Shown: one piece after another, positions 1 through 9,522 of the stretch
Position numbering within the stretch: position 1 is the first letter of the stretch
Layout: every line of letters begins with the position of its first letter
Source of the DNA: an uncultured Bacteroidota bacterium
Lineage (GTDB): Bacteria; Bacteroidota; Bacteroidia; Flavobacteriales; Flavobacteriaceae
Reading direction: 5' to 3'
Assembly: GCA_902561795.1 (NCBI GenBank)
Contig: CACERG010000002.1
Location: 121,124-185,123, forward strand
Length of the DNA: 64,000 nucleotides
Notes under the pieces: generated by a model
Told to the model about the DNA's origin: nothing
The model's input: the letters and a program-made list of their open reading frames with translations, nothing else
Database searches by the model: none
Made by a program: the position numbers and the translations under genes

Positions 1-525
1 CCGTCATATATTCAAGAATTGATTAAGGATGCAATCGATAAAGGCGCTAAAGTTATAAATAAAAAAGGTGGTCAACTAACTGACAATTATTCCTTTCCTG
101 CAATTTTATATCCAGTCACTGAAGATATGAAGCTCTATCAAGAAGAGCAATTTGGTCCTGTAATTCCAATTATTCCTTATAAAGAAATTGATGAACCTCT
201 TGATGCTATGGCAGCTTCAGAATACGGTCAGCAAGTAAGTTTGTTTGGCAGAGATGTATCTAGACTAGCTCCTCTAGTAGACACACTTGCCAATTTAGTT
301 TGCCGAGTTAATCTTAATTCTGCATGTCAAAGGGGTCCGGATGTTTACCCTTTCACGGGAAGAAAAAATTCTGCTGTGAGTACCTTGAGTGTTCACGACG
401 CCTTACGCTCCTTTTCTATAAGAACCTTTTTGGCTTCAAAAGATACACCCTCAAATAATGAAATTTTAGAGCGCTTACTTAATTCAGAAAAATCAAACTT
501 TGTCTCTACAGACTATTTGTTGTAG
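1..525 (+). CDS. NADP-dependent glyceraldehyde-3-phosphate dehydrogenase (GapN-type aldehyde dehydrogenase), C-terminal part
   Basis: The reading frame is open from base 1, so the gene begins outside the window. Only about 174 C-terminal residues are visible, and the catalytic Glu and Cys lie in the missing part. The visible part has the [10 protein letters not shown] stretch of the aldehyde dehydrogenase fold. It then has [20 protein letters not shown] and [11 protein letters not shown], which fit the GapN-like branch that oxidises glyceraldehyde 3-phosphate to 3-phosphoglycerate with NADP+. The family is known; the exact substrate is inferred from these C-terminal motifs. The stop codon is three bases from the convergent methyltransferase gene, so there is no room for a terminator. 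Confidence 0.85.
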   Translation, partial: PSYIQELIKDAIDKGAKVINKKGGQLTDNYSFPAILYPVTEDMKLYQEEQFGPVIPIIPYKEIDEPLDAMAASEYGQQVSLFGRDVSRLAPLVDTLANLVCRVNLNSACQRGPDVYPFTGRKNSAVSTLSVHDALRSFSIRTFLASKDTPSNNEILERLLNSEKSNFVSTDYLL

Positions 526-528
526 TAT

Positions 529-1143
529 TCAATTAAATTTTCTTTTAAAACTTGAATAAATAAAAGATTGTTCTGTGTTAAATGGAGTTTTATGTATTTT
601 ATATTCACAGTCTATTAATTTGAAGCTGTCTTCAAAATTACTTTTTATTGTATCACAATTATATCGAGTAACTTGAAGTCCACTACACTTAAGTGGACCA
701 CGATCTGAAAATGTACTAAGTAATAGGTGATTTATAACATTCTTTCTTACAACATTCTTATAATAGTTTATATGTTTTGGTTCAGTGAGAAAATGAAAAC
801 AAGCCCTATCATGCCAAAGATTATATGTTTTTTTTGGTTTAAAGTTTAAAATATCACATGAAATCCATTCTATTTTATTTGAGATTTTTCCTAATCTTAG
901 TTTTGCACGATTAAGGGCATTTTCTGATATATCTAAAACAGTAATATTATCAAACCCCAATTCTAGAAGTGAATCAACAACTCGACTGTCACCACCACCA
1001 ATATCGATAATAGGTAAACTTTTATCTAAACTTAAACTTTCAATAAATTCTATACTGTAGGATGGATAATCTTCAGTCCAGCTAACTTCAGAAGGTCCCT
1101 TTGTTTCATATATATTATTCCAATGTTCTACACTTTTACTCAT
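529..1143 (-). CDS. class I SAM-dependent methyltransferase
   Basis: This 204-residue soluble protein has a Rossmann-type SAM-binding start: IIDIGGGDSRVVDSLLELG near residues 45-63 (motif I) and VLDISENALNRAK just after it (motif II acidic residue). LWHDRACFHFL follows as the post-II loop, as in thiopurine/tellurite-type small methyltransferases. The substrate cannot be told from the sequence. It is the last gene of a minus-strand run, one base after the DUF5916 gene, and is probably co-transcribed with it. It converges on the aldehyde dehydrogenase with a three-base gap. Confidence 0.8.
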   Translation of the reverse strand: MSKSVEHWNNIYETKGPSEVSWTEDYPSYSIEFIESLSLDKSLPIIDIGGGDSRVVDSLLELGFDNITVLDISENALNRAKLRLGKISNKIEWISCDILNFKPKKTYNLWHDRACFHFLTEPKHINYYKNVVRKNVINHLLLSTFSDRGPLKCSGLQVTRYNCDTIKSNFEDSFKLIDCEYKIHKTPFNTEQSFIYSSFKRKFN

Positions 1144-1144
1144 T

Positions 1145-3307
1145 TTATAAATTTAACCAATAATTAATTTTTAATGTCAAACTCCATGTCCTTGAAGTTA
1201 TAGGGATCTTGGTTTCATTGCTATTAAATACTAAAAAAATATCAGAGGCAGGTTTATAGCGCCATTGGAACCTGGAGTTAAAATTCCAAACTCCTAGTTG
1301 TTCATTATATTGTATTAGGTTTGAAAAAAAAATCGTATTTGTAAATGTTAGATTTGCTTTTAATCCGAAAAGCCAAAATGAATTATTATTCCATGGATAC
1401 GGAAGATTAATTTGGTTAAAATTTACTACAGAACTTATATCCAAAAGTGGCTGAAATCTATATCCAAACTCTCCAAGAAAGGCAGTTCTTTTTCCTTGGT
1501 TGTAATATCCACCATTAATAGCTTCCACTGAATAGGTAAATCTATTTTGAGGTTTACCCTCGTAAGATACCATTAAACTATTCCAATTATGCTCTGTACC
1601 TTCTTGAAGTATTGATATTCCATTTCTTAAAGGATCAAAATCAGATAATAATTGAATGAATTGATTTTGAAAGCCTATTGATAGACGACTTCGATTTCTA
1701 AAATTAAAGAGATATTTTAGTGATGTTAATCTGTCTTTATTATCCCAATTGGTATTAAAAAAAAATGTTTGTTCGATACTTGGACCATGCGAGAGCAAAG
1801 ATTTCTCATTTTTTAAGTATATCAAATGTCCAGCTCTTGAATGTAGCTTAAAAATATTTTTTCTAGGTATAAAACCGACTTCTGCTGTATAACCTTCTGA
1901 AATATATTCCTGTTGGACTCTCCAATTCCATCTTACTGATTGATAAGCTATATGAGAAGCAAATACATTTCCTTGATTCTCCTTTAAAGAACTTAATGAC
2001 TGTAAAAATAATAATTTACCATTCCATAAGTTATCTTCAGAAAAGTAGTTGTATTCAATCCCGAGATTCCTATTAAATATGGTATTAGAGATAGGTGAAC
2101 TACTCGAATTAAATTTTTGCTTGTTAACAAAAATTAAACTAATGTTAGATCTATCTAAAACTTTTCTCTGTAAGGTAAAAACTCCGAAATTTTCAGAAGC
2201 TAAAGCTAAGTTTTCGTCAGACTGAGTTTGAAGATTTAGAAGACCTAGTCGCCAATTCTCATCAATATTTCCACTTAATCTTAGACCTCCAATAATAGGT
2301 ACATTGAGCCCTACTCTCCTTGAAAAAAAAGGACGAATAGTTTTGTATCCAAAATTTGAAAATAGGTCTGCATTTTCTAAAAAAAATTGTCTTCTCTCAG
2401 GGAAAAAAAGTTCAAATCGATCAAGATTTGTTACCTGTCTATCAACCTCGGCTTGGGAAAAATCAGGATTAATTGTAATATCTAAGTTCAAAGCAGAAGT
2501 CAAATTATATTTTATGTCACCCCCAATTTTAAAGTTATTGCTTTCTACATTTTCATTTTTTCTAAAAGCATTATTTGCGATGTAAGGTATCAAGGAAATA
2601 TTATTTTCCTGTTTTGGTGGAGGGTCCACCCAAATTAGTGCTCCTGCATAAGCTAATGATACTGAAGGAAATTGACGCGGAACAGGTGCCCAGCTTGATT
2701 TTTCACTCGCTTTTAAATCAAGCCGGCTAAAATTTATTCCCCATTCTGAACTATTTTTATCATATCGTATAGATTTGAAAGGTATAGCAATTTCACAAAC
2801 CCATTTTTTTTCATCAAATTTAACCTTAGAGTACCATTTTGTATCCCAATTCAAATCTACACTTCGACCATCATACATAGTTCCATCCCATTGTGCACCA
2901 TATGCATTTAAACCAAACGTAAAACCAGTAGTTTGATTATTGAATGGATCTATTGCTAAAAGGAAATTATCATTTTTATTAAATGAAAAGTCTCTTTTTA
3001 AAGATTCGACTACATATTTTCCTTTTACTGAATTATTAAAAAAAATTATTGCGACGTAAAAAAAATCATCATCAAATGTAACTCTTGCTTCAGAAAATTG
3101 AGACGCTTTTTGATTGTCTACTGGAGTTATCATAAAAAAATCTTTTCCTATATCGCATTCTTTCCAAGTTACTTCGTCAATTATACCATCAATTTTAATC
3201 TTTTCATTTGTTTTTTTAATGAGGATCTTGTAATCTTCAAAATTTATTTGTGACAAAATTAATTTTGAAAACATAAAAAAACCAAAAAAAAATCTAGCAG
3301 TATTCAA
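1145..3307 (-). CDS. DUF5916 outer-membrane protein with N-terminal CBM9-like domain
   Basis: This 720-residue protein has a hydrophobic N-terminus that looks like a signal peptide. A carbohydrate-binding-family-9-like domain spans about residues 25-225; WDTKWYSKV and EIAIPFKSIRY are typical of this fold. The rest is rich in alternating aromatic and polar segments and ends in an aromatic residue followed by NL, as expected of an outer-membrane beta barrel; this is the DUF5916 family. DLDITINPDFSQAEVDRQV and FFPERRQFFLENADLF are hallmark motifs of the family. Its role is unknown; surface binding or transport of a polymer is a guess. It lies 15 bases from the glycosyltransferase gene. Confidence 0.85.
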   Translation of the reverse strand: MNTARFFFGFFMFSKLILSQINFEDYKILIKKTNEKIKIDGIIDEVTWKECDIGKDFFMITPVDNQKASQFSEARVTFDDDFFYVAIIFFNNSVKGKYVVESLKRDFSFNKNDNFLLAIDPFNNQTTGFTFGLNAYGAQWDGTMYDGRSVDLNWDTKWYSKVKFDEKKWVCEIAIPFKSIRYDKNSSEWGINFSRLDLKASEKSSWAPVPRQFPSVSLAYAGALIWVDPPPKQENNISLIPYIANNAFRKNENVESNNFKIGGDIKYNLTSALNLDITINPDFSQAEVDRQVTNLDRFELFFPERRQFFLENADLFSNFGYKTIRPFFSRRVGLNVPIIGGLRLSGNIDENWRLGLLNLQTQSDENLALASENFGVFTLQRKVLDRSNISLIFVNKQKFNSSSSPISNTIFNRNLGIEYNYFSEDNLWNGKLLFLQSLSSLKENQGNVFASHIAYQSVRWNWRVQQEYISEGYTAEVGFIPRKNIFKLHSRAGHLIYLKNEKSLLSHGPSIEQTFFFNTNWDNKDRLTSLKYLFNFRNRSRLSIGFQNQFIQLLSDFDPLRNGISILQEGTEHNWNSLMVSYEGKPQNRFTYSVEAINGGYYNQGKRTAFLGEFGYRFQPLLDISSVVNFNQINLPYPWNNNSFWLFGLKANLTFTNTIFFSNLIQYNEQLGVWNFNSRFQWRYKPASDIFLVFNSNETKIPITSRTWSLTLKINYWLNL

Positions 3308-3322
3308 GTTAAATTTGATTGT

Positions 3323-4459
3323 CTATTTATTTTGTGACAAATATTTATCCCACATTGAAGCATATGAAGTCCAGCTATATTTACTAATATTTTTTTTTAT
3401 GTTATTCGTGTATTCTATATTTTTTCTTTTTTCTAATAAACGAATTATTCCTTTTGCAATAGATTGTGGATCATTTTCAACTACTTCACCTGTTTTGTCT
3501 GTAATGATTGGATTCTTTAATCCATTTACATTTGATATTAATACGGGTTTGTTATAATGATATGCAATTGGAGTTACTCCACTTTGCGTTCCCGTTGTGT
3601 AAGTTTGTGCAATAATATCAGCTCCAGAAAATAGATTTTGTATTTGCTTTTTATTCATAAACTTAAAATCAAGGATAATTCTCTTTTTCAATTTAAGTTT
3701 TTCAACTAATTTGAAATACTTTTTAGGATTTTCATAGCATTCTCCTGCAACATAAAGTTTAATATTTTTATTTTTTAAAATTTTTGTACTAAATGATTTT
3801 ATTAAAAGATCAAGACCTTTGTATTTCCGTATTAAACCAAAAAATAAAACATAATTAGTTGATTGCTCCCAATTAAGTTTTCTACGAATTTCATCTTGAT
3901 TTATTATAGGAAGTAGGTTTTCATTAATAGGATGAAAACCAGACCATATTGGTTTTTTATATTGGTTGTTTATTTGTTTTGCAACAAACTCAGATAGTGT
4001 GGTAAAAAAATCAATCTGTTTACCGAAGAAATTAGTTAAGTCGTTATCAAAAATATTTTTTTCGTGAGGAATCCAATTATCAACTAAAGCAACTCTTATA
4101 ATTTTTTCTGAAAGTCTTTTTGCCATCCAGCCATATGACATTGCTAAGAAAGGTGTATAATATCTGAAAACAACAAACTTAGGAGAACAAGATTCAACAT
4201 ATCTTAAAACTCTTCTCCAATAAAATGGATTGTAAGCGTGCATTAACCTAGTAATTTTTAATTTTTCTGGAACCATTTCGTGACTAAATTGTGTTTTACC
4301 GGGAAATAAAATTTTTGGATAAAGACTACTAAATGTTAATAATTCGACTTTTCTCCCTTTTTTTTGAAGTGCTAAAGCAAGTTGATGTTGTGTTTCAGCA
4401 ATACCGCCTCGGAATGGATATGCAGGACCAATAAGGAGATAATCCAAATTTTTTTTCAC
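3323..4459 (-). CDS. glycosyltransferase, GT4-like (group 1) family
   Basis: This 378-residue protein has a GT-B architecture. The N-terminal glycine motif PFRGGIAETQHQLA suits an acceptor-binding domain. The C-terminal part has YVLFFGLIRKYKGLDLLIKS and then DIIAQTYTTGTQSGVTPIAYHYNKPVL, a version of the GT4 nucleotide-sugar loop. It should transfer a sugar from a nucleotide donor at the cytoplasmic membrane; donor and acceptor are unknown. The start is GTG and overlaps the TAG stop of the upstream hydroxylase gene by one base (TAGTG), so translation is probably coupled. Its partner gene suggests a lipid glycoconjugate, which is inference. Confidence 0.82.
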   Translation of the reverse strand: MKKNLDYLLIGPAYPFRGGIAETQHQLALALQKKGRKVELLTFSSLYPKILFPGKTQFSHEMVPEKLKITRLMHAYNPFYWRRVLRYVESCSPKFVVFRYYTPFLAMSYGWMAKRLSEKIIRVALVDNWIPHEKNIFDNDLTNFFGKQIDFFTTLSEFVAKQINNQYKKPIWSGFHPINENLLPIINQDEIRRKLNWEQSTNYVLFFGLIRKYKGLDLLIKSFSTKILKNKNIKLYVAGECYENPKKYFKLVEKLKLKKRIILDFKFMNKKQIQNLFSGADIIAQTYTTGTQSGVTPIAYHYNKPVLISNVNGLKNPIITDKTGEVVENDPQSIAKGIIRLLEKRKNIEYTNNIKKNISKYSWTSYASMWDKYLSQNK

Positions 4460-5718
4460 TATTTGGTTAAAGCTAGTTTTCTGTTTGATGTATTATATTT
4501 TGCCCAAATACCCACCCCAATTGTAAAAATAAAGTAAGTAATCAAAAAATTGAATAGCCAGAAGTTAGTTTGAAGAATAATTTCTCCTTGCGCAAGATAA
4601 AATAAAGTTAAAAAAGTAAAACCTCTAAAGATTTCAAAATTTGGAGCCCAATTATAATAGTCCATTAGCGATGTAAAGCCAAATACAGTAGTAAAAATTA
4701 AAATTCCAAAATTAAGCTGAAATGCAGGTGTGAAATTGCTAAAACAAAATAGAAAATAAACTAAAACTGCGATAAGGACTATAAAATGAAGAGAACCAAT
4801 TACTTTCCACTTCCAATTGTACTTAGGTGAATATTTGTCATTAATATTCAACTTACGTTTCATAACCGGGAAACGTATTTGCACATCTTTTGGACGCCAC
4901 CCAGTGGGTTTGAACCAAAGCACAAATTTATCTTTCCATTTCTTGGTATACCAAGCATCTCGTGCCAATAAAAAAAAATGTTGAAAATTTATCCAAAAGG
5001 GGTTCCAGCTTGAAACAGGTTTTAAAGTTCCATAAATTGGAGGTTCACTATCTAATTCTTCTTGGAAGGTTCCAAAAATACGATCCCAGACACAAAAAAT
5101 TGCAGCTAAGTTTTTATCAATGTATATTGGGTTTATGGCATGATGAACTCTGTGTTGAGAGGGGGTTACAATTATATATTCCAAAAAGCCCATTTTACCA
5201 ATGTGCTTTGTATGATACCAAAATTGAGCAAATAAATGAATAGGGGTAAGTATTGAAATTACTTCTGTAGGTACACCCATAAGTGCTGCAGGGATTAAAA
5301 AAATACCTCCAAAACCTACAAGATTTGAAATACTCTGTCTTAGTGCACAAGCTAAGTTAAATTCCTCACTGCTGTGATGGATAATATGTTGGTTCCAAAA
5401 AAAATTTACTTTATGATTAATTAGATGAACAAAATATGAGGCAAGATCAATACAGATAAAAGCAATGAAATAAGTTAAAAGACTATTTTCGGCTTCAAAA
5501 ATTGCAATTTTTTCAAGAATATAGGGGTATGAGATTATAATTACTGCAAGCCCAAGTATGTCTTTCAAAATATTTGTTATACCTGAGCTTAAGCTCGCTA
5601 GTGTATCCATGAAAACGTAGGATTGCTTTTTTGTTATGTGGCCATAAAGAATTTCAAAAATTACCAGGATAAGAAAGCCTGGAATTGCCCACAGCAAAAC
5701 TGACGCATACTCATTCAT
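4459..5718 (-). CDS. sterol desaturase / fatty acid hydroxylase family protein
   Basis: This 419-residue integral membrane protein carries the di-iron histidine boxes of the sterol desaturase superfamily: HLINH (HX3H), HIIHH (HX2HH) and HRVHH (HX2HH). The boxes lie in the first ~200 residues. A C-terminal extension of about 130 residues adds further hydrophobic helices, which many flavobacterial homologues also have. It probably hydroxylates or desaturates a membrane lipid acyl chain; the substrate is not known. It is 28 bases downstream of secA and overlaps the glycosyltransferase by one base, so it may be read from the secA promoter. Confidence 0.85.
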   Translation of the reverse strand: MNEYASVLLWAIPGFLILVIFEILYGHITKKQSYVFMDTLASLSSGITNILKDILGLAVIIISYPYILEKIAIFEAENSLLTYFIAFICIDLASYFVHLINHKVNFFWNQHIIHHSSEEFNLACALRQSISNLVGFGGIFLIPAALMGVPTEVISILTPIHLFAQFWYHTKHIGKMGFLEYIIVTPSQHRVHHAINPIYIDKNLAAIFCVWDRIFGTFQEELDSEPPIYGTLKPVSSWNPFWINFQHFFLLARDAWYTKKWKDKFVLWFKPTGWRPKDVQIRFPVMKRKLNINDKYSPKYNWKWKVIGSLHFIVLIAVLVYFLFCFSNFTPAFQLNFGILIFTTVFGFTSLMDYYNWAPNFEIFRGFTFLTLFYLAQGEIILQTNFWLFNFLITYFIFTIGVGIWAKYNTSNRKLALTK

Positions 5719-5746
5719 ACATATTTATTTTTTTAAAATTAATAAA

Positions 5747-8700
5747 TTATGAACTAATGACCCATTCTCCTTTTTTTATCATCAGCTCTGCTTGCTTAAA
5801 TTTTAAAGTCTTTGTCTCCCCAGTATTTACATTTTTAATTGTCACTCTTTCGTTTCTACCAATTTTTGGTTTTTCACGAACAATTGTTTCAATAATTCTT
5901 TGTTGAGAATTACTTGCTCCTGCTCCAACAGACCTTGCTTTTTGAGCCATTTCCTCAGTATTTAGGATATCATCTTTCGAAGTTTTTAGCTTTTGTTTAT
6001 TATTTGATTTTTTAGCTTCTTGAATTGTAGATGCACTTTGGTTTGGAAGGCTTCCCTTTATAAGAAAAGAGATAATTTCTTTATTTAATGCAGTAATCAT
6101 AGCTTTAAAAAGTTCAAAAGCCTCAAATTTGTATATTAATAAAGGATCTTTTTGCTCATGCACAGCTAATTGAACAGATTGTTTTAGCTCATCCATCTTC
6201 CTTAAATGGTCTTTCCAAGAGTTGTCAATTATCGCCAATGTGATATTTCGTTCAAAGTCATTTATTAGACTTTTTCCGTTTGTTTGATATGCTTGCTTCA
6301 AATCAGTTACAACATTTAAAGATTTTACACCATCACTAAAGGGTACAACAATTCTTTCAAATTTATTGTCAGGTCTTTCAAAAACCTCTCTTATTACAGT
6401 ATATGCTGAATTTGCATTGTCTTGGCATTTATTATTGTAGTGATTTAGCAAATCACCATATAGTTTTCTAGTGATTTCGTTTTCTTCAATTTCTTCAAAT
6501 TCAGATTCACTTACAGGTGAAGTCATTGAAAAATTACTGATTACTTCAAACTCAAAGTTTTTAAAATCCTTAGCCGATTTATTTATTAGAACAATTTCTT
6601 CACAGGTATCAAAAAGCATGTTCAATATATCAAGTTTTAGTCGCGAACCGTCAATTGCATGCCTCCGTCTTTTATAGATCACTTCTCTCTGGGAGCTCAT
6701 AACATCATCATATTCTAAAAGACGCTTTCTAATACCAAAATTATTTTCTTCTACTTTTTTTTGTGCCCGTTCTATAGATTTTGTCATCATAGAGTGTTGA
6801 ATCACTTCTCCATCCTCTAATCCCATTCGATCCATAACCTTGGCCACTCTTTCAGATCCAAAAAGACGCATTAGGTTATCTTCTAAAGAAACAAAAAATT
6901 GCGAGCTCCCTGTATCTCCCTGTCTACCAGAACGACCTCGTAATTGGCGGTCAACTCTGCGTGAATCATGACGTTCAGTACCAATAATCGCAAGGCCACC
7001 TGCATCCTTTACCTTCTGAGATAATTTTATATCAGTTCCTCTACCTGCCATATTTGTTGCTATTGTAACAATACCAGGATTTCCTGCCTCAGCAACAATT
7101 TCTGCTTCTTTCTTGTGAAGCTTAGCATTCAATACATTATGCTTAATTTTTCTTATGTTAAGCATCTTACTTAATAATTCAGATATCTCTACAGATGTAG
7201 TCCCAATTAATACTGGTCTTCCATCCGAAGTGAGTTTGCTCACAGTTTCAATTACAGCATTATATTTTTCACGCTTGCTTTTGTAGATTAAATCATTTTC
7301 ATCTTTTCTTGCTATAGGTTTATTTGTAGGAATTTCAATAACATCAAGTTTGTATATTTCCCAAAATTCTCCAGCTTCAGTTATTGCAGTACCTGTCATA
7401 CCTGAAAGTTTTTGATACATTCTGAAATAGTTCTGTAAAGTTATAGTTGCATATGTTTGTGTGGCAGCCTCAATCTTCACGCTCTCTTTTGCCTCAATTG
7501 CTTGGTGAAGACCATCAGAATATCTTCTACCCTCCATAATTCTTCCAGTTTGCTCATCTACAATTTTCACTTTATTGTCCATCACAACATACTCAACATC
7601 CTTTTCAAAAAGTGTATATGCCTTAAGGAGTTGATTTAAACTGTGAATACGTTCACTTTTAAGGTCAAAATCTTTAAACAACTCTTCTTTTAATTTTGCC
7701 TCTTTTTTGGGATCTTTTTCTTTTGATTCAATCTTTGCAATCTCAGCCCCAATGTCAGGTAAAATGAAAAAGTTTGGATCAGAATTATCTTGAGAGAGTA
7801 CCTCTATTCCTTTGTCAGTAAGATCAATCTGATTATTCTTTTCATCAATTACAAAATATAATTCAGCATCGATAATGTGCATTTCACGATTATTATCTTG
7901 CATATAATGATTTTCTGTTTTTTGTAATAATTGTTTTACCCCCTCTTCGCTTAAAAATTTTATTAGTGCCTTGTTCTTGGGTAAGCCTCTGAAAACTCTA
8001 AGTAGTTTTATACCACCCTCATTATTGTCACCTGATTTTATTTTATTTTTTGCTTCAGCGAGTTCACTATTAAGTAGGTTTCTTTGTTTTGAAACCAGGC
8101 TGCTTACTTTAGACTTTAAAACATCAAATTCATGTCTATCCCCCCGCGGTGTTGGACCAGAAATTATAAGAGGTGTTCTAGCATCATCGATTAACACAGA
8201 ATCCACTTCATCCACGATTGCAAAATTATGTTTAGGTTGAACTAAGTCTTCAATTGTGTGAGCCATATTATCTCTTAGGTAATCGAAACCAAATTCATTA
8301 TTTGTGCCGTATGTAACATCTGCCCTATAGGCATTTCTCCTTTCAGGACTGTTAGGAGGGTGATAGTCAATGCAGTCAACACTCAAGCCATGAAATTCAA
8401 AAAGTGGAGCCATCCAAGCACTATCACGTTTAGCCAAGTAATCATTAACTGTAACTAGATGTACACCCTTTCCAGTTAGAGCATTGAGATAAACAGGCAA
8501 AGTAGCTACTAATGTTTTCCCCTCTCCTGTTTGCATTTCTGCAATTTTACCTTGATGTAGAGCAATACCGCCAACTAGCTGAACATCATAATGGACCATG
8601 TCCCATGTAATTGGTTTACCGGCAGCATCCCAAGAATTAGACCATATAGAAAAATCGTTTGTTAAATTAACGTATGACTTAGATTGGGATAATTGACGAT

Positions 8701-9109
8701 CATAAGTTGTTGCCTTTACTTTAATTTCGGAATTGTTAACAAATCTTCTAGCAGTTTCCTTAATTACAGCGAAAGCCTCAGGAAGTATTTCATTTAGAAA
8801 AATATCAGTATTTTCTTGAATGTTTTCACTTAATTTATCAATTTCTTTATACAAATTCTCTTTTTCATCAAGATCATCTGTAGTTTTTACCTCTTTTTTA
8901 AGTAAATCAACTTTATCAAAAAGTGTTTTGTTTTTGTCAAACAATCCAGATTTAAATTCCTCTGTTTTTTTTCGAAGTTTATCATGGTTAAGATTCTCGA
9001 AATCTTTTTGGTATTGATTTATTTTATCTACCAATGGACTTATTTGTTTGAGATCTTTTTTTGTTTTGTCTCCAACAAATGTTTTAATAATACTATTTAG
9101 TAAGCCCAT
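5747..9109 (-). CDS. secA: preprotein translocase ATPase SecA
   Basis: This 1120-residue protein is SecA, the ATPase that drives unfolded preproteins through SecYEG. Walker A MQTGEGKT is at about residues 192-199, followed by VDEVDSVLIDDARTPLIISG (DEAD motif region), YKLDVIEIPTNKP, TNMAGRGTDIKL and the motor motif RQLRGRSGRQGD. It is longer than E. coli SecA (about 900 residues), as is usual in Bacteroidota, because of insertions in the nucleotide-binding and central parts. The C-terminus lacks the zinc-binding cysteines of the proteobacterial protein. It follows the DUF2795 gene on the same strand. Confidence 0.98.
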   Translation of the reverse strand: MGLLNSIIKTFVGDKTKKDLKQISPLVDKINQYQKDFENLNHDKLRKKTEEFKSGLFDKNKTLFDKVDLLKKEVKTTDDLDEKENLYKEIDKLSENIQENTDIFLNEILPEAFAVIKETARRFVNNSEIKVKATTYDRQLSQSKSYVNLTNDFSIWSNSWDAAGKPITWDMVHYDVQLVGGIALHQGKIAEMQTGEGKTLVATLPVYLNALTGKGVHLVTVNDYLAKRDSAWMAPLFEFHGLSVDCIDYHPPNSPERRNAYRADVTYGTNNEFGFDYLRDNMAHTIEDLVQPKHNFAIVDEVDSVLIDDARTPLIISGPTPRGDRHEFDVLKSKVSSLVSKQRNLLNSELAEAKNKIKSGDNNEGGIKLLRVFRGLPKNKALIKFLSEEGVKQLLQKTENHYMQDNNREMHIIDAELYFVIDEKNNQIDLTDKGIEVLSQDNSDPNFFILPDIGAEIAKIESKEKDPKKEAKLKEELFKDFDLKSERIHSLNQLLKAYTLFEKDVEYVVMDNKVKIVDEQTGRIMEGRRYSDGLHQAIEAKESVKIEAATQTYATITLQNYFRMYQKLSGMTGTAITEAGEFWEIYKLDVIEIPTNKPIARKDENDLIYKSKREKYNAVIETVSKLTSDGRPVLIGTTSVEISELLSKMLNIRKIKHNVLNAKLHKKEAEIVAEAGNPGIVTIATNMAGRGTDIKLSQKVKDAGGLAIIGTERHDSRRVDRQLRGRSGRQGDTGSSQFFVSLEDNLMRLFGSERVAKVMDRMGLEDGEVIQHSMMTKSIERAQKKVEENNFGIRKRLLEYDDVMSSQREVIYKRRRHAIDGSRLKLDILNMLFDTCEEIVLINKSAKDFKNFEFEVISNFSMTSPVSESEFEEIEENEITRKLYGDLLNHYNNKCQDNANSAYTVIREVFERPDNKFERIVVPFSDGVKSLNVVTDLKQAYQTNGKSLINDFERNITLAIIDNSWKDHLRKMDELKQSVQLAVHEQKDPLLIYKFEAFELFKAMITALNKEIISFLIKGSLPNQSASTIQEAKKSNNKQKLKTSKDDILNTEEMAQKARSVGAGASNSQQRIIETIVREKPKIGRNERVTIKNVNTGETKTLKFKQAELMIKKGEWVISS

Positions 9110-9169
9110 AATAACTCTTCAGTCAAGTAAAAATAATTAAAAAAAAATGTTATACTATCAGATAATAAT

Positions 9170-9188
9170 ATTCATTCTTCGAATGAAT
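9170..9188 (-). other. hairpin between DUF2795 gene and secA
   Basis: An inverted repeat with 8-base arms (ATTCATTC / GAATGAAT) and a 3-base loop sits exactly at the stop codon of the DUF2795 gene, upstream of secA. No U-tract follows in the direction of transcription, so a classic terminator is unlikely. It could be an RNA-processing or stability element that sets the ratio of the two genes. This is a weak inference. Confidence 0.3.
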
Positions 9189-9409
9189 CAATATTCGTCT
9201 TCATTCCACAGGTAATCTTCTTCTGTTGGAAAGTCTGGCCAAATTTCTTCAATTGATTCGTAGATATCTTCTTCATCTTCCATGGACTGGAGATTTTCAA
9301 CAACTTCAAGTGGAGCTCCGGTTCTTATTGAAAAGTCAATTAATTCATCTTTTGTTGCAGGCCATGGTGCATCGCTTAAATATGAGGCAAGTTCAAGTGT
9401 CCAATACAT
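9188..9409 (-). CDS. DUF2795 family small protein
   Basis: This acidic 73-residue protein begins MYWTLELASYLSDAPWPATK, the signature of the DUF2795 small proteins found beside secA in many Bacteroidota. The C-terminal half is rich in Asp and Glu and predicted mainly helical. Its function is unknown. A DNA- or protein-binding role has been guessed for the family, but nothing here decides it. It has a strong Bacteroidota-type promoter and a very short leader. secA follows about 78 bases downstream on the same strand. Confidence 0.88.
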   Translation of the reverse strand: MYWTLELASYLSDAPWPATKDELIDFSIRTGAPLEVVENLQSMEDEEDIYESIEEIWPDFPTEEDYLWNEDEY

Positions 9410-9426
9410 AAGACAAGTTTTTTTTG

Positions 9427-9456
9427 CAAAAATAAATTTTTATCTAAAAAATGCAA
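9427..9456 (-). promoter_or_regulatory. Bacteroidota sigma-A promoter for DUF2795-secA
   Basis: On the minus strand there is a TTG (-33 element) at 9456-9454, then exactly 19 bases, then TATTTTTG (-7 element, consensus TAnnTTTG) at 9434-9427. This is a full match to the known Bacteroidota promoter pattern. The predicted start of transcription leaves a leader of about 10-15 bases before the ATG. Confidence 0.65.
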
Positions 9457-9522
9457 CTATTTAATAAAATAAGTTGATAACTCATTAGTTAAATTAACTT
9501 TATCAGGTAAAGACTTTCAAAT

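Noticed and set aside
7971..8240. Plus-strand frames of 60-90 codons inside secA and other long minus-strand genes
   Set aside because: They are shadows of the coding strand: low-complexity Ser/Leu-rich translations with no start signals, fully inside well-identified genes.
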